A DNA stretch of 11,089 nt from Geodermatophilaceae bacterium (GCA_013814015.1 JACCQS010000162.1:1-11089); one strand, 5' to 3'; numbered from the stretch's first letter, positions 1 through 6,635 are shown. The notes: generated from the sequence alone by a model not told the origin. A program made the numbers and translations.

Positions 1-156
1 GACCTGACCTTCGGGTTCGACGCTCAGCTCGGGTGCGTCGGCAGGTTCGGCGGCACCGGGTGGTTCTGGCTCAGGATCCGAGGCACAAGCGGGAAGCCAG
101 ATCAGGCACGTCGAGGCGACAGCGAGCACGCTGAGGCGTCGGGGGTGGGGGCGCAT
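1..156 (-). CDS. Putative secreted lipoprotein, 5' part only
   Basis: Only the first 52 codons are in the window; the gene continues past the left edge. The reading begins MRPHPRR, a basic n-region, followed by a hydrophobic stretch (residues 8-21) and a lipobox LPAC with the acceptor cysteine at residue 24. This is a type II signal peptide, so the mature protein should be lipid-anchored on the outer face of the membrane. After the cysteine comes a Pro/Glu/Ala-rich linker (SDPEPEPPGAAEPA), usual before a folded extracellular domain. Two GTG codons directly precede the ATG in frame and are possible alternative starts. It lies 24 bp downstream of the aldo/keto reductase on the same strand and could be co-transcribed. 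The functional domain is not visible, so no role can be given. Confidence 0.72.
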   Translation of the reverse strand, partial: MRPHPRRLSVLAVASTCLIWLPACASDPEPEPPGAAEPADAPELSVEPEGQV

Positions 157-180
157 CACCACCCACTGTGCCCGACGGCC

Positions 181-1140
181 TCAGATCTCGCCGCTGGGCG
201 CGGAGACGTCATCAAGAGCGCGGCGGATCTCGACCGGCAGCGTCAACTCCTCGGCCGCCAGTGAGCCGGCGAGCTGACCGGTCGTCCGAGCGCCCACGAC
301 GGGTGCGACGACTCCCGGCTGGTCCCGTACCCAGGACAGCGCAACGGCCAGGGGCGACGTGCCGAGGCCATCAGCCGCGGTGATCACGGCCTCGACGATC
401 CGCTGGTCCTGCGGGGTCCGCAACGGGTCGATGAACTGACTCCATTCAGGATGCGCGCCACGGGAATCCGACGGGGTGGAGTGCCGGTACTTGCCCGTGA
501 GCACCCCCTTCGCCAGCGGGGAGTAGGGCAACACGCCCAGGCCCAGGGCCTCCGCGGCCGGCAAGATCTCGGCCTCGACAATGCGACGCAGCAAGGAGTA
601 CTCCACCTGGTGGGACACGATCGGAACGCGTCCGGGCCAGGCCCGCTGCCAGGTGGCGGCTCGGGCGGACTGCCAGCCGCTGAAGTTGCTGATGCCGACG
701 TAGCGCACCTTTCCGCTGTTCACCGCGTGATCCAGTGTTGAGAGGGTCTCGTCCAACAGCGTGTCGTCGTCATAGGTGTGCAGTTGCCACAGGTCGATGT
801 GGTCCACGCCGAGGCGATGCAGCGAGTTCTCGAGCGCACTGAGCAGATGTCCGCGAGAGTTGCCGCGGTCCATCCGCCCCGGACCGGTCGACAGACTGGC
901 CTTGGTCGCCAGCAGGATCTCAGCTCGGGCGATCGAGCCGCGAAGCAGTCGTCCGATGGTGCGTTCGCTGTCACCGTCGGCGTACACATCGGCGGTGTCG
1001 ACAAGCGTGCCACCGGCATCGAGAAAGGCGCGGAGTTGTGCGGCGGCCTCGTCCTCGTCCGCGTCCAGGCCCCACATCATCGTGCCCAAAGCCATCCGGG
1101 AGACGACGAGGCCACTGGTGCCGAGACGGCGCTGCTCCAT
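181..1140 (-). CDS. Aldo/keto reductase
   Basis: An NAD(P)H-dependent carbonyl reductase of the aldo/keto reductase superfamily, expected to be cytosolic with a TIM-barrel fold; the substrate is unknown. From the start at 1140 the protein has 319 residues, normal for the family. It opens MEQRRLGTSGLVVSRMALGT, the usual first strand. The catalytic tetrad is visible: Asp48 and Tyr53 in DTADVYADG, Lys80 in LATKAS, and His121 in LWQLHTYDD. The C-terminal part has the VALSWVRDQPGVVAPVVGAR cofactor-binding region. An in-frame ATG at 1152 would add four residues (MVPV), but 1140 matches the family start better and has TATGGT seven bases upstream. It diverges from the LLM oxidoreductase over a short shared region. 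Confidence 0.93.
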   Translation of the reverse strand: MEQRRLGTSGLVVSRMALGTMMWGLDADEDEAAAQLRAFLDAGGTLVDTADVYADGDSERTIGRLLRGSIARAEILLATKASLSTGPGRMDRGNSRGHLLSALENSLHRLGVDHIDLWQLHTYDDDTLLDETLSTLDHAVNSGKVRYVGISNFSGWQSARAATWQRAWPGRVPIVSHQVEYSLLRRIVEAEILPAAEALGLGVLPYSPLAKGVLTGKYRHSTPSDSRGAHPEWSQFIDPLRTPQDQRIVEAVITAADGLGTSPLAVALSWVRDQPGVVAPVVGARTTGQLAGSLAAEELTLPVEIRRALDDVSAPSGEI

Positions 1141-1193
1141 GACGGGCACCATATTCGCAAGGCCCTGGGCCGATCGCCGTAAGGTCTGTCCCC
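1141..1193. promoter_or_regulatory. Divergent promoter region of aldo/keto reductase and LLM oxidoreductase
   Basis: A 53-bp region separates two divergent start codons. On plus, TAAGGT (1180-1185) fits the actinobacterial -10 consensus TANNNT and ends eight bases before the GTG at 1194. On minus, TATGGT lies seven bases before the ATG at 1140. Both fit leaderless transcription. Between them is an interrupted palindrome, GGCCC-T-GGGCC (1161-1171), a possible operator shared by the two genes. No convincing -35 element was found on either strand. These are pattern matches only. Confidence 0.4.
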
Positions 1194-2237
1194 GTGCGTC
1201 TAGGACTCAACCTCGGCTACTGGGGTGCCGGCAACGACAAGGACAACCTGGCCCTGGCCCGCGAAGCCGACGCAATGGATTACAGCGTGGTGTGGGCGGC
1301 CGAGGCGTACGGATCGGACGTGCCGACGGTGCTCGCCTTCGTCGCCGCGCAGACCAAGCGGATCGACGTCGGCGCGGCCATCATGCAGATCCCGGCTCGA
1401 AGCCCGGCGATGGCGGCGATGACCGCAGCAACCCTGGACGCGTTGTCCGACGGCCGGTTCCGGATGGGCCTGGGGGTCAGCGGCCCACAGGTCTCCGAGG
1501 GCTGGCACGGGGTGCGCTTCGACAAGCCGCTGGGACGCACCCGCGAGTACGTCGAGATAGTCCGGTTGGCGCTGGCTCGCCAGCGGGTCCGCTACGACGG
1601 CCAGCACTATGTACTGCCATTGCCCGACGGCCCCGGTAAGGCGCTGACCCTCACCGTCCACCCGGCACGGGAGGACATTCCGATCTACCTGGCCGCCGTC
1701 GGGCCCAAGAACCTCGAACTGACCGGAGAGATCGCCGACGGCTGGCTGGCCATCTTCTTCTCACCGGAACACAGTGCCGACCAGCTAGCCCGCATCCAGG
1801 CCGGCCGGCAGCGAGGCGCACGTACGTCGGTCTTCGACGTGGTCCCCACCGTGCCGATCTGCATCGGGGACGACCCGCGAGCCGCAGCCGACCTGATCCG
1901 GCCGTACTGCGCGCTGTACGTGGGCGGGATGGGCAGCCGGGAGCAGAACTTCTACAACGCTGAGGCCCGCCGGATGGGCTTCGACGCAGCGGCCACGGCG
2001 ATCCAGGATCACTACCTGAACCGCAACTATGCAGCGGCTGCCGCCGCGGTCCCGTTCGAGTTCATCGACGGTACGGCGCTGGTCGGCCCGGTCGAGCGGA
2101 TCGCCGAACGCATGTCCGCCTACGCCGACGCCGGGGTGACGACCCTGACCGTCGCGGTGAACTCCGGCAGCCTCGAGCAGCGTCTGGCAACCCTGCGCGG
2201 CGCCGGGGAGGCCCTCGATTCCTCCGGCCGAGGCTGA
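1194..2237 (+). CDS. LLM-class (luciferase-like) F420-dependent oxidoreductase
   Basis: Member of the bacterial luciferase-like TIM-barrel family, whose actinobacterial members mostly use coenzyme F420 (some use FMN) for hydride transfer; the substrate is unknown. 347 residues. It starts at GTG 1194 and opens VRLGLNLGYWGAG, the first barrel strand. Family landmarks follow: a SVVWAAEAYGSD segment near residues 31-42, IDVGAAIMQIPARSPAMAAM near 57-76, the LDALSDGRFRMGLGVSGPQ stretch near 81-99, and IPIYLAAVGPKNLELTGEIADGW near 162-184. The start is supported by the -10-like TAAGGT eight bases upstream; AAGG at 1181-1184 could instead act as a weak ribosome binding site. uppP begins five bases after the stop, so the two are probably one transcript. 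F420 rather than FMN use is inferred from family and lineage. Confidence 0.9.
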   Translation: MRLGLNLGYWGAGNDKDNLALAREADAMDYSVVWAAEAYGSDVPTVLAFVAAQTKRIDVGAAIMQIPARSPAMAAMTAATLDALSDGRFRMGLGVSGPQVSEGWHGVRFDKPLGRTREYVEIVRLALARQRVRYDGQHYVLPLPDGPGKALTLTVHPAREDIPIYLAAVGPKNLELTGEIADGWLAIFFSPEHSADQLARIQAGRQRGARTSVFDVVPTVPICIGDDPRAAADLIRPYCALYVGGMGSREQNFYNAEARRMGFDAAATAIQDHYLNRNYAAAAAAVPFEFIDGTALVGPVERIAERMSAYADAGVTTLTVAVNSGSLEQRLATLRGAGEALDSSGRG

Positions 2238-2242
2238 CCGGC

Positions 2243-3064
2243 GTGGGGTGGATCGAAGCGATCGTGCTCGGCCTGGTGCAGGGGCTGACCGAATTCCTGC
2301 CGATCTCGAGCAGTGCGCACCTGCGCATCGTCGGGGACCTGGCCGGTTGGGACGATCCGGGTGCTGCCTTCACAGCGGTCAGCCAGATAGGCACCGAGAC
2401 TGCAGTGCTCATCTATTTCCGCCGGGACATCGTGCGCATCGTCACGACCTGGGTCCGATCGCTGGGCAATCGCGAACTCCGGTCGGATCCGGACGCGCGG
2501 ATCGGCTGGCTGATCATTCTCGGCACGATTCCGATCGGGATCTTCGGGTTCATCTTCAGAGACACGATCACCGGCCCGCTGCGCGACCTGCGAATCGTGG
2601 CCGCGATGCTCATCGTGCTCGGCATCGTTCTGGCAGTCGCCGACCGAGTTGGCTCACGCGACCGTGAACTCACCGAACTGAGCGTGCGAAACGGCGTGGC
2701 GATCGGCTTTGCCCAGGCGCTGGCCCTCATTCCCGGGGTCTCCCGGTCCGGAGCCACCACGAGTGCGGCGCTGTTCCTGGGTTACACCCGGGCCGAGGCA
2801 GCGCGGTACGCCTTCTTGCTCGCCGTGCCCGCGGTGTTGATCTCCGGAGTGTTCGAGGCGTTCGACATCGGCGCGGAGGCCGACACGGCGTGGCCACAGA
2901 CCATCGTCGGCACCCTGGTGGCCGGCATCGTGGGATACGTGGTGATCGCTTTCTTCATGCGCTACATCAGCACCCACACGTTCACACCGTTCGTGATCTA
3001 CCGGATCGGTCTGGGTGTTCTGGTCTTCACCCTGTTGGTCACCGGCGGATTGACCCCGAGATGA
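2243..3064 (+). CDS. uppP: Undecaprenyl-diphosphatase
   Basis: Integral membrane phosphatase (BacA/UppP family) that dephosphorylates undecaprenyl diphosphate to the monophosphate lipid carrier used in peptidoglycan and other envelope polymer synthesis; higher dosage classically gives bacitracin resistance. 273 residues, the usual length, with about seven to eight hydrophobic segments. Both signature motifs are intact: QGLTEFLPISSSAHL (residues 13-27, with Glu17 and His26) and PGVSRSGATT (164-173, with Arg168). It starts at GTG 2243. A possible ribosome binding site (GAGG, 2230-2233) lies inside the end of the preceding oxidoreductase gene, implying coupled translation. uppP close to the phosphatase/DUF3090/SCO1664 trio matches the order I recall from mycobacteria (Rv2136c to Rv2133c). 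Confidence 0.96.
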   Translation: MGWIEAIVLGLVQGLTEFLPISSSAHLRIVGDLAGWDDPGAAFTAVSQIGTETAVLIYFRRDIVRIVTTWVRSLGNRELRSDPDARIGWLIILGTIPIGIFGFIFRDTITGPLRDLRIVAAMLIVLGIVLAVADRVGSRDRELTELSVRNGVAIGFAQALALIPGVSRSGATTSAALFLGYTRAEAARYAFLLAVPAVLISGVFEAFDIGAEADTAWPQTIVGTLVAGIVGYVVIAFFMRYISTHTFTPFVIYRIGLGVLVFTLLVTGGLTPR

Positions 3065-3094
3065 CCGCCCACGGCCAAACCATCTACCAATAGG

Positions 3095-3112
3095 CTCGGG
3101 CAAGCAGCCGAG
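3095..3112 (+). terminator. Weak hairpin after uppP
   Basis: In the 98-bp gap after uppP, CTCGG (3095-3099) and CCGAG (3108-3112) can pair over an eight-base loop. No T-run follows, so this could be a weak pause or attenuation site rather than a terminator. TAGGCT just upstream (3091-3096) fits the loose TANNNT -10 pattern, without a -35. The rest of the gap holds nothing recognisable apart from the ribosome binding site of the next gene. Confidence 0.2.
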
Positions 3113-3162
3113 TCGCGGACCACCCGCAGCCGACGAAGTCACCGATCCGAAGGGTTGGATAC

Positions 3163-3354
3163 ATGAATCGACGAAGAGGCGTGTCACTGTTCACTCTGAT
3201 CTACCTGGCGATCGGAGTGGTGGTGGCCCTGACCAAGGGCTACAACACGTTCACCAACTTCTCGGAGATCCTTTCCTTCGTGATCGCTGTCATCCTGTGG
3301 CCGGCTGTGCTCTTCGGCGCCGACCTGCGCGTCAATGTGGGCGCCCTGCGCTGA
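3163..3354 (+). CDS. Small two-helix membrane protein, unknown function
   Basis: A 63-residue protein with a basic N-terminus (MNRRRG) and two hydrophobic segments, roughly residues 8-24 (LFTLIYLAIGVVVALTKGY) and 34-52 (EILSFVIAVILWPAVLFGAD), joined by a short polar turn. By the positive-inside rule the N-terminus should be cytoplasmic, and as a hairpin the C-terminus too. The start is supported by a good ribosome binding site, GAAGGG (3149-3154), eight bases before the ATG; few genes here have one. It sits between uppP and the histidine phosphatase on the same strand, 21 bp before the latter. I do not recognise a named family. A reported small membrane gene beside uppP in mycobacteria (Rv2137c) may or may not be related. 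Confidence 0.78.
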   Translation: MNRRRGVSLFTLIYLAIGVVVALTKGYNTFTNFSEILSFVIAVILWPAVLFGADLRVNVGALR

Positions 3355-3375
3355 GTTGGGCGTAGAACCGACTAG

Positions 3376-4086
3376 ATGACCACACTCCTGCTGTTCCGGC
3401 ACGGTCGTACGCAGGCCAACGCTGGGGGACTGCTCGCCGGATGGACCCCTGGCGTCGGGCTCGACGACATCGGCCGAGCACAGGTGGCTGCTGCCGCCGC
3501 CCGACTCAGTGCCGTCCCCCTGGCCGCACTGGTGGCCAGCCCCCTACAGCGCTGCCAGGAGAGTGCCCAGGCGATCGCGGCCGGCCGCGACGGAGTGGAG
3601 ATACAGCCCGACGAACGGCTGGGTGAATGCCGCTATGGGGATTGGACCGGCAAGCCGCTCAAGATCCTCGCCAAGGACCCGATGTGGAAGGTCGTCCAGC
3701 AGCATCCGTCGGCTGCGGTCTTTCCTGGTTCCGACGGTGAAGGATTGGCCCAGACCTCAGCCCGGGCGATCGCAGCCGTACGGGATTGGAACGACCGGCT
3801 CGGGCCGGACGCGATCTGGCTGGCCTGCAGCCACGGCGATGTGATCAAGGCAGTTCTGGCCGATGCCCTCGGCATGCATCTGGACATGTTCCAGCGGCTG
3901 ATCGTCGAACCCGCCTCGGTCTCGGTGATCGTCTACACGCCCACCCGGTCCTTCGTACTGCGCAGCAACGACATCGGCGGCGACATGTCCGGTCTCGTGC
4001 CGCAGAAGTCGGGCCGCCGAAAGCGGGCCCGGGCCACGGCCGAAGGAACGGTCGGCGGCGGGGACTCCTACCGCGCGTCCGCGTAA
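3376..4086 (+). CDS. Histidine phosphatase family protein (MSMEG_4193-like phosphomutase family)
   Basis: Cytosolic protein of the phosphoglycerate mutase-like histidine phosphatase fold, 236 residues. Catalytic features are intact: the RHG motif at residues 8-10 (LLFRHGRTQAN) with phospho-acceptor His9, Arg59 in SPLQRCQESA, acid Glu84 in GECRYGDWTG, and second histidine His153 in CSHGD. After about residue 180 it has an unusual tail of roughly 50 residues rich in Arg, Lys, Ala and Gly (KSGRRKRARATAEG) that looks disordered. It is the first member of a trio, with DUF3090 and SCO1664-family genes, common in Actinobacteria; the mycobacterial equivalent is Rv2135c/MSMEG_4193. Substrate unknown. 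No ribosome binding site is clear; TAGAAC seven bases upstream of the ATG is a weak -10 candidate. Confidence 0.92.
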   Translation: MTTLLLFRHGRTQANAGGLLAGWTPGVGLDDIGRAQVAAAAARLSAVPLAALVASPLQRCQESAQAIAAGRDGVEIQPDERLGECRYGDWTGKPLKILAKDPMWKVVQQHPSAAVFPGSDGEGLAQTSARAIAAVRDWNDRLGPDAIWLACSHGDVIKAVLADALGMHLDMFQRLIVEPASVSVIVYTPTRSFVLRSNDIGGDMSGLVPQKSGRRKRARATAEGTVGGGDSYRASA

Positions 4087-4089
4087 ACT
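4084..4089 (+). promoter_or_regulatory. Candidate -10 element for leaderless DUF3090 gene
   Basis: TAAACT matches TANNNT and ends seven bases before the ATG at 4097, placing the predicted transcription start on or next to the A of the start codon. Its first three bases are the TAA stop codon of the upstream phosphatase gene. No ribosome binding site is visible before this ATG, which supports leaderless initiation. Pattern match only. Confidence 0.4.
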
Positions 4090-4096
4090 CCGGTAC

Positions 4097-4651
4097 ATGA
4101 GTCGGCAGCTGTACGTGTTCGACCGCCCCCAGCGATTCGTCACCGGTACCGTCGGCCAGCCGGGCGATCGAACCTTCTACCTCCAGGTCAGCGATGGTCG
4201 ACGCACGGTCAGCGTGGCATTGGAAAAGACTCAGGTCATCGTCCTGGCCGACCGGATGAGCGAACTTCTCGACGAGGTCGCCAACCGGCAGAGCGCCGTC
4301 GTACCCCCGGATGCGGTCGTCAGCGATCTCGACCCGCTGCACAGCCCGGTGGACGAGGAGTTCCGGGTCGCCGCGATGGGTCTGGCCTGGGACGCTGACA
4401 GTGCGGCGGTGGTCGTCGAGGCGGTCGCCGGCGGGGACGGCGATGAGCCGGTGGACGAGGACCACATCCTGTCCGATCACGACGAGGGCCCGGACGCGCT
4501 GCGGGTGAAGATGACCCCGGTGGCTGCTCGCGCCTTCGTGGAACGTGCCCGCCGGGTCGTGTCCGCCGGCCGGCCACCGTGCCCGCTGTGCTCCCTCCCG
4601 TTGGATGCCGAGGGCCACATCTGCCCCCGGCAGAACGGCTACCGGCGCTGA
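4097..4651 (+). CDS. DUF3090 family protein with C-terminal zinc ribbon
   Basis: 184 residues, member of the uncharacterised actinobacterial DUF3090 family (Rv2134c-like), second gene of the trio. The N-terminal 110 residues are predicted mixed alpha/beta, starting MSRQLYVFDRPQRFVTGTVG. An acidic stretch follows (residues 113-132, many Asp and Glu). The C-terminal ribbon has CPLC (Cys162, Cys165) and GHICPR (His174, Cys176), four ligands for one zinc ion. The family is widely conserved but has no known activity; the ribbon may bind nucleic acid or a partner protein. It starts 10 bp after the phosphatase stop codon. A TAAACT hexamer overlapping that stop may be its own promoter, so it may be made from both the operon message and a leaderless message. 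Confidence 0.93.
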   Translation: MSRQLYVFDRPQRFVTGTVGQPGDRTFYLQVSDGRRTVSVALEKTQVIVLADRMSELLDEVANRQSAVVPPDAVVSDLDPLHSPVDEEFRVAAMGLAWDADSAAVVVEAVAGGDGDEPVDEDHILSDHDEGPDALRVKMTPVAARAFVERARRVVSAGRPPCPLCSLPLDAEGHICPRQNGYRR

Positions 4652-4686
4652 GCCTGCACAGCGGGAACAGCAGCCAGCCAGCGGCA

Positions 4687-5397
4687 ATGGAGGAGTCGCA
4701 GGCCCTGAAGTTGCTCACAACCGGCACAATCGAGGTCATCGGCCGACTGGTGGATGCCAGCAACGTGACCTTGCTCGCCGAGATCAGCACCGACGACGAG
4801 ATCGCCGAATGCGTGTACAAACCGGTCGCGGGGGAGCGGCCGCTCTGGGACTTCCCGGAGGGCACCCTGGCCGGCCGAGAGGTGGCGACGTACCTGGTCT
4901 CGGCAGCCACTGGTTGGCGGGTCGTGCCACCGACAGTTCTGCGAGACGGCCCGTTCGGCCCGGGGATGGTGCAGCTGTGGATGGACGGAGATCCTACCGT
5001 CGATCTGCTCGACCTCGCCCGCTCGGACCGCCCGGCGCTGCGCCGAATGGCGGTCCTCGACGCGGTGGTCAACAACGCCGACCGCAAGGGTGGGCATCTC
5101 ATCCCCATGCTCGACGGTCACGTGTACGGCGTCGATCACGGCGTCTGCTTCTCCGCCGACCCGAAGCTGCGCACGCTGCTGTGGCGCTGGGCCGGGCGGC
5201 CGTTGACCGAGGAAGCGGTCGACGTGCTGGCGCGGCTGTCGACAGCGCTGTGCGGCGATCTAGGTGCTGCCCTCGAGGAACACCTCACCGTTACCGAGGT
5301 GCGAAAGACCCGCACCCGAGTGGCGACGCTGCTGCGTACCGGCATTCATCCCGAACCCTCCGGCGAGTGGCCAGCACTGCCCTGGCCGCCGATCTGA
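4687..5397 (+). CDS. SCO1664 family protein, PI3/PI4-kinase-like fold
   Basis: 236 residues, third member of the trio (Rv2133c-like). The family is described as distantly similar to PI3/PI4 kinases, and the sequence shows kinase-like landmarks: Lys45 in ECVYKPVAGERPLWDFPEG (ATP-phosphate lysine candidate), Glu65 in AGREVATYL, Asn129-Asn130-Asp132-Lys134 in VVNNADRKGGH (catalytic-loop candidate), and Asp150-His151-Gly152 in GVDHGVCF (metal-binding DFG-like candidate). The substrate, lipid, protein or small molecule, is unknown. I chose ATG 4687 because the family alignment begins near EESQALKLLTTG; an in-frame extension back to 4579 would overlap the DUF3090 zinc ribbon and looks spurious. No ribosome binding site is evident. 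The 3' end overlaps the opposing transporter gene by 52 bp. Confidence 0.93.
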   Translation: MEESQALKLLTTGTIEVIGRLVDASNVTLLAEISTDDEIAECVYKPVAGERPLWDFPEGTLAGREVATYLVSAATGWRVVPPTVLRDGPFGPGMVQLWMDGDPTVDLLDLARSDRPALRRMAVLDAVVNNADRKGGHLIPMLDGHVYGVDHGVCFSADPKLRTLLWRWAGRPLTEEAVDVLARLSTALCGDLGAALEEHLTVTEVRKTRTRVATLLRTGIHPEPSGEWPALPWPPI

Positions 5398-6353
5398 GGG
5401 TTGCGGGCAGGCGAGCGCCACTGCAGCAGCACGACGGCCGCCACCACCCCGACAGCGCCGAGTAGCTGAACCGCTCCCAACCGGTCGCCGAACAGGCTCA
5501 CACCGATGAGCACGGTGGCGACCGGCTCGACGCAGGACACGATCGAGGCCCGGGACGCGCCGACCAGACGCATTCCGGCGAAGAAGGCGGTCAGCGCGAA
5601 TGCGGTAGAGATGAGGCCCAGCGAACCGGCCCACAACCATCCGGCGTGCTCGAAGCCCAGGTTCGGGCCTCCGGAGGCGATCGTGACCACGGCATAGGTC
5701 ACCAGCGCCCCGGTGCACACGAGTGCACCCAGCAAGGTCCGGTCCACCGTCGAGTCAATGGTGTCCCCGATCAGGATGTAGGTCGCATAGGCAAGGGCGG
5801 CGGCCAGCCCCAGCGCGACGCCCAACGGACGCAGGGTGCCTGAGCCGGCGCCGAGAAGGACTGCGGTGACACCACCAAGTGCCAGGACCAGGACCAGCAG
5901 CTGTGCCGGGCCCGCGGTCTCGCGGTTGCGGCTGAGCGAGATGACGAAGACGACTGCCGGGAAGGTGTAGAGCAGCAGAGTGGTCAGACTCGGACCGTTG
6001 TAGGGCAGAGCGGCGAAGTACAGCGCGGACTGAAGGGCGTAGCAGCCCCCGCCGAGAGCCAGACCCAACGCCACATGGCGCGTGCGCAGCCGCGCCGGCC
6101 GACGGACTGCCACGATCAGCCACAACACGATCGCAGCGAGGAGGAACCTGATCAGCAGTAGTTCGGTCAGACCGACGCCCTCGCCGTACGCCGCGTTCGC
6201 GAGGAACGGCAGGACGGCGAAAGACAACGCCGAGAGGATGCACAGGACGATGCCGCGGGCCTGCCCGCCGCTGATCTGAGCGGCACGATCCTCGGATGGG
6301 GTGCTCACGGTGTCCCGAAGGGAACGTCGCCATCCATCCGCGGAGTCAATCAT
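5346..6353 (-). CDS. EamA/DMT-superfamily transporter
   Basis: Ten-helix inner-membrane transporter of the drug/metabolite transporter superfamily, with two repeated EamA domains (about residues 35-165 and 175-310). Substrate unknown; relatives export amino acids, nucleotide-type metabolites or drugs. Visible family features include GLTELLLIRFLLAAIVLW in the first repeat, LLLYTFPAVVFVISL at the end of the first repeat, and VGASRASIVSCVEPVATVL in the second, where the PVAT element is typical. The start at 6353 is chosen because its ATG overlaps the TGA of the MarR-like gene as ATGA, suggesting coupled translation. GTG 6359 and GTG 6308 (320 aa, which trims an unusual polar N-terminus) are alternatives. 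The polar C-terminal tail (residues past about 316) lies inside the antisense end of the SCO1664 gene. Confidence 0.88.
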   Translation of the reverse strand: MIDSADGWRRSLRDTVSTPSEDRAAQISGGQARGIVLCILSALSFAVLPFLANAAYGEGVGLTELLLIRFLLAAIVLWLIVAVRRPARLRTRHVALGLALGGGCYALQSALYFAALPYNGPSLTTLLLYTFPAVVFVISLSRNRETAGPAQLLVLVLALGGVTAVLLGAGSGTLRPLGVALGLAAALAYATYILIGDTIDSTVDRTLLGALVCTGALVTYAVVTIASGGPNLGFEHAGWLWAGSLGLISTAFALTAFFAGMRLVGASRASIVSCVEPVATVLIGVSLFGDRLGAVQLLGAVGVVAAVVLLQWRSPARNPQIGGQGSAGHSPEGSG

Positions 6354-6628
6354 CGGCACGTCGCCGAGCCGGGAACGGTCCGCACCGCGAGCCGCTGGCC
6401 GGCCGCAGTGACGGTGAGTCGTTTGACCCGGCCGTCAGCCGGATCCAGGGCTCGAGTGACCAAGCCGCGGATCTCCAGGGCACGCAGCACCTGGCTGGTC
6501 ATCATCACATCGGTTGCGGCGTGATCAGCGACCTGACGCTGGCTGGGCAGCTGGGACGGAACCGCTGCTTGGTCCGAGAGCCACCACACGGCAGCGAGCA
6601 GGACGAACTGCACATGAGTCAGCTGCAA
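6350..6628 (-). CDS. Truncated MarR-type winged-helix protein, possible pseudogene
   Basis: 92 residues covering only the DNA-binding core of a MarR regulator: LTHVQFVLLAAVWWL (residues 3-17), SQRQVADHA (29-37), the recognition helix DVMMTSQVLRALEIRGLV (40-57), and the wing TRALDPADGRVKRLTVT (58-74). MarR proteins are usually about 140-150 residues and dimerise through N- and C-terminal helices, both missing here. A TAG directly precedes the TTG start, and upstream lies the conserved 5' end of mshC, so the front of the gene is truly absent. It may still be expressed: GAGG (complement of 6633-6636) lies four bases before the TTG, and its stop overlaps the transporter start as ATGA. Either a decaying gene or a mini-regulator of the transporter. 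Confidence 0.6.
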   Translation of the reverse strand: MQLTHVQFVLLAAVWWLSDQAAVPSQLPSQRQVADHAATDVMMTSQVLRALEIRGLVTRALDPADGRVKRLTVTAAGQRLAVRTVPGSATCR

Positions 6629-6629
6629 C

Positions 6630-6635
6630 TAACCT
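6630..6635 (+). promoter_or_regulatory. Candidate -10 element for leaderless mshC
   Basis: TAACCT matches TANNNT and ends seven bases before the mshC ATG (6643). There is no ribosome binding site before that ATG. The element overlaps the putative ribosome binding site and in-frame TAG of the opposing MarR-like gene, leaving only 14 bp between the two start codons. No -35 element could be recognised. Confidence 0.38.

Noticed and set aside
776..1639. Long plus-strand open frame across the aldo/keto reductase and LLM genes
   Set aside because: It crosses two genes with clear catalytic motifs in other frames, and its Arg/Pro/Ser-rich translation is typical of a GC-rich shadow frame.
4579..4686. 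N-terminal extension of the SCO1664-family protein
   Set aside because: It overlaps the DUF3090 zinc ribbon in another frame, and the family alignment begins near residue 2 of the ATG 4687 start.
4320..5108. 262-codon minus-strand frame opposite DUF3090 and SCO1664
   Set aside because: Pro/Arg/Ser-rich shadow frame covering two conserved genes.
4545..5465. 306-codon open frame overlapping the DUF3090 end and SCO1664 gene
   Set aside because: Out of frame with both recognised families; the composition is Arg/Gly/Ala-rich without motifs.
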